Assembly: GCF_014635205.1 (NCBI RefSeq)
Contig: NZ_BMCN01000002.1
Coordinates: 62,001 to 126,000 of the forward strand
Reading direction: 5' to 3'
DNA: 64,000 nucleotides
Origin: Jeotgalicoccus aerolatus
GTDB taxonomy: Bacteria; Bacillota; Bacilli; Staphylococcales; Salinicoccaceae
Shown here: positions 8,982 through 17,544 of the stretch, one piece after another
How positions within the stretch are numbered: the stretch's first letter is position 1
Layout: every line of letters starts with the position of its first letter
The notes under the pieces: generated by a model
The model's input: the letters and a program-made list of their open reading frames with translations, nothing else
Databases searched by the model: none
Told to the model about the DNA's origin: nothing
Position numbers and translations under genes: made by a program

Positions 8982-10230
8982 AAATGCATCATTAAGAAAT
9001 GAATCAGGCTTATGGAATATCGAAATAGAAGACGGTAAATTTAAAAATATTACACAGGACGCCATTCAGGGTGATGACGTTATCGATGTCGACGGGTCAG
9101 TGGTTTTACCTCCCTTTATTGAACCTCATATTCATTTAGATACGACGCTGACTGCCGGTGAACCTGAATGGAATTTAAGCGGGACTTTGTTCGAAGGAAT
9201 TCAGAGATGGTCTGAGCGCAAAGAATGCCTTTCTACAGAAGATGTTAAAACCCGTTCTAAAAAAGCAATTAAATGGCAGATAGCACAAGGTATCCAGCAT
9301 ATCCGTACTCATGTGGACGTGACAGACCCTGAACTCACTGCATTAAAAGCCATGATTGAAGTGAAAGAAGAATTGGCTGACTACGTGAATATTCAGCTCG
9401 TTGCTTTTCCTCAGGAAGGGATTTTATCGTACCCGAACGGCAAAGAATTGCTGGAAGAAGCAGTAAAATTAGGGGCAGATGTCGTCGGCGGTATCCCTCA
9501 CTTTGAATTTACGAGAGAATACGGTGTAGAATCGATGAAAATCGCTTTCGATTTAGCAGAGAAATACGATAAACTCGTCGACATTCACTGTGATGAAATC
9601 GATGATGAACAATCGAGATTCGTTGAAGTCGTGGCGAATGAAGCCTATCAGCGCAATTATGGCGAGAAAACTACTGCCAGCCATACCACGGCAATGGGCT
9701 CGTATAACGATGCCTATACAGCCAAACTGTTCCGTCTATTAAAAATGTCGGAGATCAACTTTGTGTCAAACCCCCTCATTAATATTCACTTGCAGGGACG
9801 CTTCGACAGCTATCCGAAACGCCGCGGTTTAACGAGAGTCAAAGAAATCCAAGCAGCCGGCATGAATATCTGCTTCGGTCACGATGATATATTCGATCCA
9901 TGGTACCCGCTTGGTACAGGCAACATGCTGCAAGTACTGCATATGGGCATACACGCCGCTCAGCTAATGGGGTATGAGGAAATCGTTAACTCAATTGATC
10001 TGGTTACAAAAAATAGTGCAAAAACACTGCATATCGAAGACGAATATGGGATTGAACCAGGCAAGCCGGCGAACTTTATCGTCTTGAATGCTGATAATGA
10101 ATACGATGTGATCCGCAAACAGGCCGCAGTGACGCATTCATACAGAAACGGCAAACTGATTGCAGGTACAAAACCTGCTGAAACGACTATTCATTTAGAT
10201 ACTGACGAAACTGTTGATTTTGAAAGATAA
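8971..10230 (+). CDS. codA: Cytosine deaminase
   Basis: Amidohydrolase-superfamily metalloenzyme deaminating cytosine to uracil. Metal and substrate motifs are [18 protein letters not shown] (HxH) near residue 55, [16 protein letters not shown] (His and Glu) and [15 protein letters not shown] (Asp), all as in E. coli CodA. An ATG exists at 8959, but it is part of the AGGATGAGG ribosome-binding site. GTG at 8971 has correct spacing, giving 419 residues and an 11-base overlap with codB. Translational coupling with codB is likely. The product feeds uracil salvage, consistent with PyrR control. Confidence 0.92.
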   Translation: MIIKNASLRNESGLWNIEIEDGKFKNITQDAIQGDDVIDVDGSVVLPPFIEPHIHLDTTLTAGEPEWNLSGTLFEGIQRWSERKECLSTEDVKTRSKKAIKWQIAQGIQHIRTHVDVTDPELTALKAMIEVKEELADYVNIQLVAFPQEGILSYPNGKELLEEAVKLGADVVGGIPHFEFTREYGVESMKIAFDLAEKYDKLVDIHCDEIDDEQSRFVEVVANEAYQRNYGEKTTASHTTAMGSYNDAYTAKLFRLLKMSEINFVSNPLINIHLQGRFDSYPKRRGLTRVKEIQAAGMNICFGHDDIFDPWYPLGTGNMLQVLHMGIHAAQLMGYEEIVNSIDLVTKNSAKTLHIEDEYGIEPGKPANFIVLNADNEYDVIRKQAAVTHSYRNGKLIAGTKPAETTIHLDTDETVDFER

Positions 10231-10333
10231 GATATTATCCGCCTGCGGTGCATAGCTGCAGGCATTTTTGTCGTTAGCATCTGTAAATCTTGTTAAGATA
10301 AATAGACTAAAAGAAAGTATGAGAGGTAGCAAT

Positions 10334-10573
10334 ATGACTGACAAAGTAACCATATATACATCAGCCACATGCCCTGTATGCGACATGGCAAAAGATCTGC
10401 TGGAATCTTTAGATGTTTCATATAAAGAAGTTAAAGTAGATATCAACCCGATTTCAGCCTTAAAACTGATCGGAAAGACGAGAAAATTCACAGTCCCGCA
10501 AACTGTTATTAACGGTCAGGTGATTTCGGGCTTTAATCCCGATAAAGTCATCGAGGCAAGTTACAATAAGTAA
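10334..10573 (+). CDS. Glutaredoxin-like protein (CPVC)
   Basis: A 79-residue glutaredoxin/NrdH-fold protein. The redox motif TCPVCDMAKDLL is at residues 10-20, with the cis-proline element TVPQTVINGQVISGF near residue 55, as in small glutaredoxins. The ATG at 10334 follows GAGAGGTAGC and gives normal family length, so the longer upstream frame from 10268 is rejected. It precedes a tiny cysteine-pair protein and a FrnE-like DsbA protein in the same direction, suggesting a thiol-redox group. The reductant (glutathione substitute, bacillithiol or thioredoxin reductase) is unknown. Confidence 0.85.
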   Translation: MTDKVTIYTSATCPVCDMAKDLLESLDVSYKEVKVDINPISALKLIGKTRKFTVPQTVINGQVISGFNPDKVIEASYNK

Positions 10574-10654
10574 GCAGATTTATCGTGTTATTTAAACTAA
10601 GCTGATAAAATAATAGATAGTTAAAAAATTCGATTGTACGAAAGGAGACTGCAG

Positions 10655-10810
10655 ATGGTGACAAAAGACAAGGAAAATACCGTTTCACAAAAAGAACCTG
10701 CGGAAATTAAAAGTATTGAAACACTGGATTTAGGCGGTTCAGGAATGGTTTGTGATTTTGAAACAGGCGTATGCGGTCCTATCACCGAAGAAAAAGAGGA
10801 TAAAAAATAA
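10655..10810 (+). CDS. 51-residue cysteine-pair protein upstream of FrnE
   Basis: A short gene with a clear ribosome-binding site (AAAGGAGACTGCAG before ATG at 10655). Its stop codon overlaps the start of the FrnE-like gene (TAATG), implying translational coupling. The protein is charged at both ends and carries LDLGGSGMVCDFETGVCGP, with two cysteines six residues apart (C-x6-C). There is no signal peptide or membrane segment. It could be a substrate, adaptor or electron carrier for the DsbA-like oxidoreductase, but no function is established and I do not recognise the family. Confidence 0.75.
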   Translation: MVTKDKENTVSQKEPAEIKSIETLDLGGSGMVCDFETGVCGPITEEKEDKK

Positions 10811-11457
10811 TGAAAATTACTATTTGGTCAGACTTTGTATGTCCGTTTTGCTTTATCGGGCAGGCAAACTTAGAAAACGCACTGAAAACATTTGAACATA
10901 AAGACGATGTGGAAATTGAATACAAAAGCTTCCAGCTGATGCCTGATGCTGACTACACTCCTGGTGAAACTTATGCTGAAACTTTCTCTAAAATGAAAGG
11001 CATCCCGGTAGAACGTGCTAAAGGCATGTTTGAACAAGTGACGGAAACAGCAGAAAAAGCCGGCGTTGAAATCAATTATGATATCGCTAAGCTGACAAAC
11101 ACATTTGATGCCCACCGTGTCTTCCAGCATGCCAGAGCAGAAGGCAAAGGCACACCGTTCTTTAAAGCGCTGTATGCCGCACACTTCACAAACGGCGAAG
11201 TGCTAAACGACGAAGAAACACTCGTCCGTCTGTCAGAATCAGTTGAACTTGACGGTCAAACAGTCCGCGATATTATCCACAGCGATCAGTACGCTCAAGA
11301 CGTTAATGTGGATATCTCGCAAGCATCAAGCCTTGGTGTACAAGGCGTACCGTTCTTCTTAGTAAATGATAAATATTCAATCTCAGGCGCACAGCCTGTT
11401 GAACTCTTCCAGGAAGCTCTGGATAAAATTTACGCTGAAGAACAAGCTGAGAAATAA
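10810..11457 (+). CDS. FrnE-like DsbA-family oxidoreductase
   Basis: A 215-residue cytoplasmic DsbA/2-hydroxychromene-isomerase-fold protein. The redox motif WSDFVCPFCFIGQ (CPFC) is near residues 8-16. AHRVFQHARAEG is the typical helical-insert motif, and GVQGVPFFLVND supplies the cis-proline of FrnE proteins. There is no signal peptide, matching known cytoplasmic members. It is translationally coupled to the preceding 51-residue protein and ends with a terminator. The likely role is thiol-disulfide exchange under oxidative stress (inference from the family). Confidence 0.9.
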   Translation: MKITIWSDFVCPFCFIGQANLENALKTFEHKDDVEIEYKSFQLMPDADYTPGETYAETFSKMKGIPVERAKGMFEQVTETAEKAGVEINYDIAKLTNTFDAHRVFQHARAEGKGTPFFKALYAAHFTNGEVLNDEETLVRLSESVELDGQTVRDIIHSDQYAQDVNVDISQASSLGVQGVPFFLVNDKYSISGAQPVELFQEALDKIYAEEQAEK

Positions 11458-11462
11458 TATTT

Positions 11463-11495
11463 GAACTTGGAAACCTAAGGTTTCCAAGTTTTTTT
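11463..11495 (+). terminator. Terminator after frnE-like gene
   Basis: AACTTGGAAACC, TAA loop and GGTTTCCAAGTT (12-base perfect stem) followed by seven or more T. Confidence 0.92.
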
Positions 11496-11512
11496 GATTT
11501 TCGGGTGCTTGT

Positions 11513-11940
11513 GCGCGGTTCATTGCAACGTATCTTGACTTGCATGCCAATGAGCACGGTTCATTGGAACGTATCTTGGTTTGCATGCCAATGAGCGCGG
11601 TTCATTGCAACGTATCTTGATTTGCATACCAATGAGCGCAGTTCATTGGAACGGAGCTCGACTTGCACACCAATGAGCACGGTTCATTGGAACGGAGCTC
11701 GACTTGCATGCCAATGAGCGCGGTTCATTGGAACGGAGCTTAGTTTGCATGCCAATGAGCGCGGTTCATTGCAACGTATCTTGACTTGCACACCAATGAG
11801 CGCGGTTCATTGCAACGTAGCTCGACTTGCACACCAATGAGCGCGGTTCATTGGAACGGAGCTTGACTTGCATGCCAATGAGCGCGGTTCATTGGAACAT
11901 ATCTCGGCTTGCACACCAATGAGCACGGTTCATTGGAACC
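11513..11940. repeat. 41-bp tandem repeat with embedded palindrome, 11 copies
   Basis: The core GCRCGGTTCATTGSAAC recurs at exactly 41-base intervals, starting at 11513, 11554, 11595, 11636, 11677, 11718, 11759, 11800, 11841, 11882 and 11923. Each junction forms CCAATGA-GCRCGG-TTCATTGG, so a 7-base hairpin repeats every 41 bases. The linkers come in a few alternating versions (GTATCTTGACT or GGAGCTCGACT; GCATGCC or GCACACC) instead of unique spacers, so this is not a CRISPR array. It fills the space between the convergent frnE-like and glycerate kinase genes. No coding potential is supported because 41 is not a multiple of three. Confidence 0.95.
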
Positions 11941-11986
11941 CTACACATAAAAACGGACGGAAATCCAAAGAATTCCCGCCGCTTCT

Positions 11987-13126
11987 TTACATATTAATTT
12001 TTAAAACCCTAATTAACTGTGCTACTGTTCTTTCTATATTCTCAGCTGTCCGGCGACCATCCATCGCCGCTTCAACTGTCAACGGTTCTCTTTGAATAGA
12101 GAACACAGCATCAATGCCGGCCTCGTTTAACTCATAAGCATCCTCGGTCAAACTGCCGCCAACAGCAATCACTGGAACATCGAACCGCTTCGCCAGCTGA
12201 GCCATTCCAGCCGGCACTTTACCCATTGATGTCTGCGCATCGATTCTACCTTCTCCAGTAATGACCAAATCTGCTGTCTTTAGTTCTTCCTCAACACCGA
12301 GCACATCCATAATTAATTCAATGCCTGATTCGAGTCTGCCATTTAAATAACCATGAAAGGCAGCACCTAATCCGCCAGCCGCTCCGCCGCCTTCAACGTT
12401 TCTTATATCAATATCCATATTTTCCAAAGTCAGTTCCGCATAATGTTTTAAGCCAGCATCCAATACTTTCAGCATGTCTCTATCCGCGCCTTTTTGCGGC
12501 CCGAATACATAAGAAGCACCATGTTCACCATACAAAATATTCGATACATCGCAGGCCACTCGAAAGTCACAGTCTTTAAATTTTTCACTGCTGTCAGTTG
12601 GGGATATCGAATGAATTTGAAGCAGCGCTCCGCCGCCATATTCTACCGGGGCACCTTCAGCATCATTAAACGTAAATCCCAAAGCCTGCAGCATACCGAC
12701 ACCCCCGTCGTTAGTCGCACTGCCGCCGAGTCCGATGATGAATTTTCTCGCACCCTGATCATAAGCATGATTAATCAGCTCACCGACTCCATAAGTCGTT
12801 GTCACTAAAGGATTTAATTCCTTTGCATTCAGCAGGGGTAAACCGCAAGCTGCTGCGATTTCGATAATGGCCAGCTGTTCATCTGTAACCAAACCGTAAG
12901 CTGCATCAATCGAATGCCCCAGCGGTCCGGTCACCCTTGTTTGAACACGTCGCCCCTGCATACCGTCGACAAGTGTCTCCACAGTACCTTCGCCGCCGTC
13001 AGCCATAGCAAAAGATTTCACCTCAGCATGCGGATTAACGCTCTTTATCCCCTTTTCAACAGACAAATTCGCATTGACAGACGATAAACTCCCTTTAAAA
13101 GAATCCACTCCCGCGACTACTTTCAT
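11987..13126 (-). CDS. glxK: Glycerate kinase (GlxK/GckA type)
   Basis: Phosphorylates D-glycerate, linking glyoxylate/tartronate or serine-derived glycerate to glycolysis. The 379-residue protein starts MKVVAGVDSFKGSLSS and has the family blocks GLGGSATNDGGVGMLQALGF (near 150) and ITGEGRIDAQTSMGKVPAGMA (near 290). The family length is about 380, so it is full length. It is monocistronic and converges on the 41-bp repeat array. Confidence 0.92.
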   Translation of the reverse strand: MKVVAGVDSFKGSLSSVNANLSVEKGIKSVNPHAEVKSFAMADGGEGTVETLVDGMQGRRVQTRVTGPLGHSIDAAYGLVTDEQLAIIEIAAACGLPLLNAKELNPLVTTTYGVGELINHAYDQGARKFIIGLGGSATNDGGVGMLQALGFTFNDAEGAPVEYGGGALLQIHSISPTDSSEKFKDCDFRVACDVSNILYGEHGASYVFGPQKGADRDMLKVLDAGLKHYAELTLENMDIDIRNVEGGGAAGGLGAAFHGYLNGRLESGIELIMDVLGVEEELKTADLVITGEGRIDAQTSMGKVPAGMAQLAKRFDVPVIAVGGSLTEDAYELNEAGIDAVFSIQREPLTVEAAMDGRRTAENIERTVAQLIRVLKINM

Positions 13127-13267
13127 AGCGTTTTCTCCCCAGTCCTAATTTCTATTGATGCTTATTGAATTACATATATTATCACAATGATATAATGAGC
13201 AGTAAAGGAATAAAGAAATGCCCAAAGATGATACGCTGTAATTACATTAATATCAGGAGGCTAACTA

Positions 13268-14260
13268 ATGAATACTTTTAAAGCTTTAATTGCTGATAAG
13301 ACAGATGAAGGTACAGAAATTAGTATTAAAGATGTCAATATTGAAGCGTTAACTGAGGGTGACGTGCTGATTGATGTCCACTATTCCAGTGTCAATTACA
13401 AGGACGGGATGGTTGCGGCTCAAGGCGGCATCGCTGAGTATTTCCCGATTATTCCAGGTATCGACCTTGCTGGAGAGGTAATTGAATCTAGTGATGACCG
13501 TTTTAATCCTGGCGATAAAGTGATCGCAACCAGTTATAAAGTCGGCACGGGAATTTCAGGCGGTTTTGCAGAAACTGCGCGCATTCCTGCTGACTGGCTC
13601 GTACCGCTTCCCGACGGATTAACATTAAAAGAATCGATGGAACTGGGTACGGCTGGATTGACTGCTGGAATTTCCATAACTAAACTTGAGCAAGCTGGTA
13701 TTACACCGGATAATGGCGATATTTTAGTTGCCGGCGCATCCGGCGGCGCAGGCAGTTTAGCAATCAGCATGCTTGCTGATTCAGGCTACACTGTTGTTGC
13801 CAGTACAGGCAGCATCGATGAGACAGATTACTTAAAATCACTCGGCGCAGCTAAAGTGATTCACCGTGGCGATGTCACAAATCAGGATGAGAAACCGACA
13901 GGCAAACCGCTCTTCCAGGCAGCGATTGACCCAGTCGGCGGTAAAACGACAGAATATATTATTAAAAGCCTCCAGCCGGAAGGTGCACTCGCGACATTCG
14001 GTTTAGTCGGCGGCATTGCAGTGAGTACGACTGTATTACCGTTTATCGGACGCGGCATTCACTGGCTCGGCGTCGATTCTGTCTTCTATCCGATGGAACT
14101 GCGTAAAAAAGTCTGGGACCGCCTGGCTAAAGATTTAAAACCAAAAATTCTTGATAAAGATGTCGTTAGCGAAGTGAGTTTAGATGAACTCCCTCAAGTG
14201 CTTCACGATATTATCGACGGTAAAGTCAGAGGCCGGACGATTGTTAACTTAAAAAAATAG
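13268..14260 (+). CDS. YhdH/AcuI-family NADPH-dependent quinone/acryloyl-CoA reductase
   Basis: MDR-superfamily (zinc-free) reductase of 330 residues. It has a GroES-like N-terminal part with YSSVNYKDGMVAAQGGI, then a Rossmann fold with GASGGAGSLAISMLADSGYTVVAS. The end shows the WDRLAKDLKP and GRTIVNL motifs found in YhdH/YhfP/AcuI. Members reduce acryloyl-CoA or other enoyl/quinone substrates with NADPH, and the substrate here is unknown. AGGAGG precedes the ATG by about 7 bases. It stands alone and shares a bidirectional terminator with the LanC-like gene. Confidence 0.85.
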   Translation: MNTFKALIADKTDEGTEISIKDVNIEALTEGDVLIDVHYSSVNYKDGMVAAQGGIAEYFPIIPGIDLAGEVIESSDDRFNPGDKVIATSYKVGTGISGGFAETARIPADWLVPLPDGLTLKESMELGTAGLTAGISITKLEQAGITPDNGDILVAGASGGAGSLAISMLADSGYTVVASTGSIDETDYLKSLGAAKVIHRGDVTNQDEKPTGKPLFQAAIDPVGGKTTEYIIKSLQPEGALATFGLVGGIAVSTTVLPFIGRGIHWLGVDSVFYPMELRKKVWDRLAKDLKPKILDKDVVSEVSLDELPQVLHDIIDGKVRGRTIVNLKK

Positions 14261-14265
14261 ACTAA

Positions 14266-14300
14266 AAAAATGCCTTGGCTGATAAGCCCAAGGCATTTTT
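14266..14300. terminator. Bidirectional terminator between convergent genes
   Basis: TGCCTTGG (14271-14278) and CCAAGGCA (14288-14295) form a stem flanked by A-run and T-run, serving both convergent genes. Confidence 0.88.
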
Positions 14301-14301
14301 C

Positions 14302-15669
14302 TTATATACTTTTTGGATACGGATCGTCCGGCAGTCTCAATACATCAAACTGACCAATGTCTGCCTGGTACAGCTGAAGTAATTCTGCTGCGATACCGGA
14401 TGCACCGTCGAGATAGCCGATTTTAGCTGTTACATGTTCAGGATTTGTTCTGTCGAATGCATGATACCAGCACGCACCGGTATTTTCATCATAGACACTC
14501 TCACTCAACAGCTGCTTGCCGACACGTTTGGCATACGTTAAATATTTATCGTCTCCCGTTTCTGCCCATAATCCAAGAAATACGCTGCTCATACCGGCAG
14601 AGCCGCAGCACTGCGAGGCAACATTCCAATATCCATCTGAATGAAGTTCCGGAGCCCCCGTACTTAAGATCCCGTTAACGATATGTTCTGTCCATTCCTT
14701 ATACTCCGCTTCACCCGTCACTTGATAGAGCTTATAAAATAAACGTACAGTCCCCGCGGCACCGTGGCATAAGCCTAAATAGTGCACATCTTTTAAGTGA
14801 GGGAAACTGTGCGGGAACAGAATATTTTCATTTTCCACCGTGGCAATTGATTGAATGTACTTTGCGCCTTTTACAGCAGCACTTAGATATCTGTCATCAC
14901 TATTTTCCGCATATAAGGCAACGAGCGCATAAGCCACACCGGCAGTACCGTAAAAATAATTCGGCATGACACTGTCTTCAGGAATACCAAAATAAGCTGG
15001 ACTAATTGTCGGCCAAGTCATTTTCCCATCATGTTCCTGTCCATCATTCAGCACTTTTTCTCCTGCATCTAACGCCAGCTTCAGCCAGTCTTTTCTGTCG
15101 TATTTTTCTGCAGCATGTATTAAAAACAAAATAATTCCGGAGTCAAAAAATATCGCCGGCTCATCTGTCCAAACAATACCTTTATCAGTCTGACGCGCGG
15201 CATCTGCGACTTCTTCAATCAGATGAACGGCAAATTCATTAAATTCTTCCAAACCTGAGACTGCTGCAAGCTCACCAAAGACAAAAGCAATACCTGACAC
15301 ACCATTCAGTACGCCCCATTCAGAATGGGCAATATTGCCGCCATACTGCTGCATCCTCACATTACATTCCCAATTGCTGATCATGTACTTGCCCGCTTCA
15401 ACAGCGTCGCTTAAATACTCCCGGTCACCCGTCACTCTTGCCAGCTGAGCCAGAAAATAAATCACACCCGGTGACCCGCTGTACAATGAAAACTGCCCCA
15501 TAAATGTATCGTCGTGCGGGTCAGCCGGAGAAAAAGGTTCCTCTTCCCAGTAGATCCCTTCCGGTGTTTTGACAGCAGTATTTTTAAACATCTCTGCCGC
15601 AGCTTTTGCCGCTTTCAAATGATCTTCAGCATCCGGTTCCAGAAATAAAGGTCTTAATTGATTCGACAT
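14302..15669 (-). CDS. LanC-like protein (lanthionine-synthetase-cyclase fold)
   Basis: A 455-residue alpha/alpha-barrel protein of the LanC-like family. Repeated GxxG turns are visible: SGSPGV (64-69), NGVSGI (122-127), YGTAGV (240-245), CHGAAGT (301-307), CCGSAGM (354-360) and DGASGI (421-426). Canonical LanC has a Cys, then a Cys-His, as zinc ligands. Here the order is Cys301-His302, then Cys354-Cys355, so the second site has Cys in place of His. No cysteine-containing precursor peptide is adjacent. It lies 29 bases downstream of a RocB-like peptidase in one operon. A role in lanthipeptide cyclisation is therefore doubtful; glutathionylation-like or other thiol chemistry is possible, but nothing is established. 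Confidence 0.82.
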   Translation of the reverse strand: MSNQLRPLFLEPDAEDHLKAAKAAAEMFKNTAVKTPEGIYWEEEPFSPADPHDDTFMGQFSLYSGSPGVIYFLAQLARVTGDREYLSDAVEAGKYMISNWECNVRMQQYGGNIAHSEWGVLNGVSGIAFVFGELAAVSGLEEFNEFAVHLIEEVADAARQTDKGIVWTDEPAIFFDSGIILFLIHAAEKYDRKDWLKLALDAGEKVLNDGQEHDGKMTWPTISPAYFGIPEDSVMPNYFYGTAGVAYALVALYAENSDDRYLSAAVKGAKYIQSIATVENENILFPHSFPHLKDVHYLGLCHGAAGTVRLFYKLYQVTGEAEYKEWTEHIVNGILSTGAPELHSDGYWNVASQCCGSAGMSSVFLGLWAETGDDKYLTYAKRVGKQLLSESVYDENTGACWYHAFDRTNPEHVTAKIGYLDGASGIAAELLQLYQADIGQFDVLRLPDDPYPKSI

Positions 15670-15698
15670 TCAATCACTCCTGTTCTGCAGTTTCAGAT

Positions 15699-17297
15699 TT
15701 AAAATAATTGCTGTATGACTGTCCTCAGAACTTCCGGCATCATTACAAAGGCATTTTTCTTATGGAGTCTTTCCGTCATCTTATGGGCATCTTTGCCGAA
15801 CGGACCGATATTCATCACCGATGCACTCAGCTGCTGCATCTCTTTAAATGGAATTGAATACGATTCTCCCCAGAGCGGCGCATTGTTTTTAAACGACTGC
15901 CAGCCTTCATCATCCGGATTGTAGTTCACATAACTCAAATCAGAAATCCCGTTAAAATAATGCTTGTTCGTCACCTTATAATCAAAGCGGTCTTTCATCG
16001 TTTCTGTCGTGACTGCAATTAAACGCTGAACTAAATCATCATTTGACGAATTCACTGCCGGCATGTAAGGCGGTGCAAACATCAGCACTGTCGCAGGCGC
16101 GAGTTCCTGACAGTATTCCATCAGCTTATCTGCAATCATCAGTGTCAGTTTTCTCTGATCCACATCTTCTGCCTCTATCACTTTTTGAATCAGCGCATCC
16201 GCTTCTTCCCTGCTGTATTTATCGATAAAATAATCAAGCAATTCGTTATAATCAAGTACTCTAAAGCAGTTTAAAGGCGGAACATTGCTGTGTTGGCACA
16301 CCGCTTCATAATCCGTCCGGCATTCATGCATGGCATCTTCTGCGATTTCTCTGAATGTTGCCATGACATCTTCCGCTGTCTGTGTCAAAGTCACCACATT
16401 GTACAAAGCATAACTGTGATGAGAGGTCTGCACATCGTAATGCGCCTTTAAATCGTTTGCTTGCAGACAAATCGGCAACGGTGTGGTTTCACCGTCATAC
16501 GTTTCTGAAAACCGGCTGGTAAATTCCATGTGTTTCGTCAAATACGCACTTAAGAAATGAGCGGTCACACCATTCAAAGGTTCACCCGCGTGAGTCGGCA
16601 CTCCGTAAAATAAGGCTGCGGGTAAAATCTTGCCGATTGATCCTGAATATATGTAGTGATTCTCATCCAATGGCTCCTGAGTAAATGACGGTTCGCCGTT
16701 TAAAAACAGTTTAATATTTAAATGCTTGGCTTTTGAAATCTCTAATACGCCGGGCACTGCCGCCAGCATACCTGCTGAACTAACTTCTTCATCCGGTACA
16801 GTGACGAGCAGCAGATTCACCGGCCATTCTTCTTGAATCGCCTGCTCCATTAAATGCATATGCAGCGTCAAGCCCATCTTCATATCCATAGTCCCGCGGC
16901 CAAATAAATATTCACCGCTTAAAGCATCCGCTTTGGCAACCAGTGTTAAGTACTCCGGATTATTCTGAAATACAGCCGTCAATGCATCCGCCTGGAATGC
17001 CAAGTCCTGCAGCTGACCGTATTCCTCTACACCCACCGTATCAAAGTGACTGAGCAGTACGACGGTATTGCTCGTTGCTTCCGATTGATACAAAGCCGTA
17101 AAAGCTTTGCGATCTTTCCCTGCATCAAACAGCTGAATGTTATCTTCATGTGTTTTAAAATATTCGAGCGCTTGAAATTTATCTTTTAATTTATACGGAA
17201 AATCAATCTCCCCTTGAGTTCCGGATACACTATTCCAGCTGACCAATTCCTCGAGCAAATTTTCTAACTGCGCTTCTGACTTCCAAAGACACCCCAT
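15699..17297 (-). CDS. M20-family peptidase, RocB-like
   Basis: A 532-residue M20 metallopeptidase related to RocB, a protein of arginine catabolism whose enzymatic role is not settled. Metal motifs are VVLLSHFDTVG (His, Asp), LFGRGTMDMKMG (bridging Asp) and VTVPDEEVSSAGM (Glu pair). The long insert and the C-terminal YVNYNPDDEGWQSFKNNAPLWGE region are typical of RocB. The start is placed at 17297 because AGGGGG lies about 8 bases upstream; the longer frame from 17354 has no such site. It heads a two-gene unit with the LanC-like gene. No other arginine-degradation genes are nearby. Confidence 0.85.
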   Translation of the reverse strand: MGCLWKSEAQLENLLEELVSWNSVSGTQGEIDFPYKLKDKFQALEYFKTHEDNIQLFDAGKDRKAFTALYQSEATSNTVVLLSHFDTVGVEEYGQLQDLAFQADALTAVFQNNPEYLTLVAKADALSGEYLFGRGTMDMKMGLTLHMHLMEQAIQEEWPVNLLLVTVPDEEVSSAGMLAAVPGVLEISKAKHLNIKLFLNGEPSFTQEPLDENHYIYSGSIGKILPAALFYGVPTHAGEPLNGVTAHFLSAYLTKHMEFTSRFSETYDGETTPLPICLQANDLKAHYDVQTSHHSYALYNVVTLTQTAEDVMATFREIAEDAMHECRTDYEAVCQHSNVPPLNCFRVLDYNELLDYFIDKYSREEADALIQKVIEAEDVDQRKLTLMIADKLMEYCQELAPATVLMFAPPYMPAVNSSNDDLVQRLIAVTTETMKDRFDYKVTNKHYFNGISDLSYVNYNPDDEGWQSFKNNAPLWGESYSIPFKEMQQLSASVMNIGPFGKDAHKMTERLHKKNAFVMMPEVLRTVIQQLF

Positions 17298-17319
17298 CTT
17301 AATTCCCCCTGTTTTAAAA

Positions 17320-17333
17320 ATTTCCCGGGAAAA
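17320..17333. promoter_or_regulatory. Candidate Noc-binding site
   Basis: ATTTCCCGGGAAAA matches 13 of 14 positions of the Noc-binding palindrome known from B. subtilis (ATTTCCCGGGAAAT). It lies just upstream of the RocB-like gene. Noc itself is encoded at 56889-57713. Confidence 0.5.
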
Positions 17334-17544
17334 CTCCCTATTTAAATTATACACTTAAACTATGAATTAGCTTAAGATTCACTTGTATAGCTGACTTTTC
17401 CGGATGTAAGAAGTTCATTTTCTCACTTCTATTTATTCCAGTTACCAACTACTTTATACTAAAAGAACAGAATATTAAATTAATCATACTGAATAAGTGA
17501 TATAGTTTATATTTAAATCTATCGTTTCACGAGGAGCCTTGCAC

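Noticed and set aside
11513-11940. CRISPR array candidate
   Set aside because: The segments between the palindromic cores are near-identical versions of one another, not unique spacers, the period is 41 bases, and the repeat does not pair with the tracrRNA anti-repeat at 4125-4163.
11868-12095. Open reading frame over the repeat array and the end of glxK
   Set aside because: The period of 41 is not divisible by three, there is no ribosome-binding site, and the frame is antisense to a solid glycerate kinase gene.
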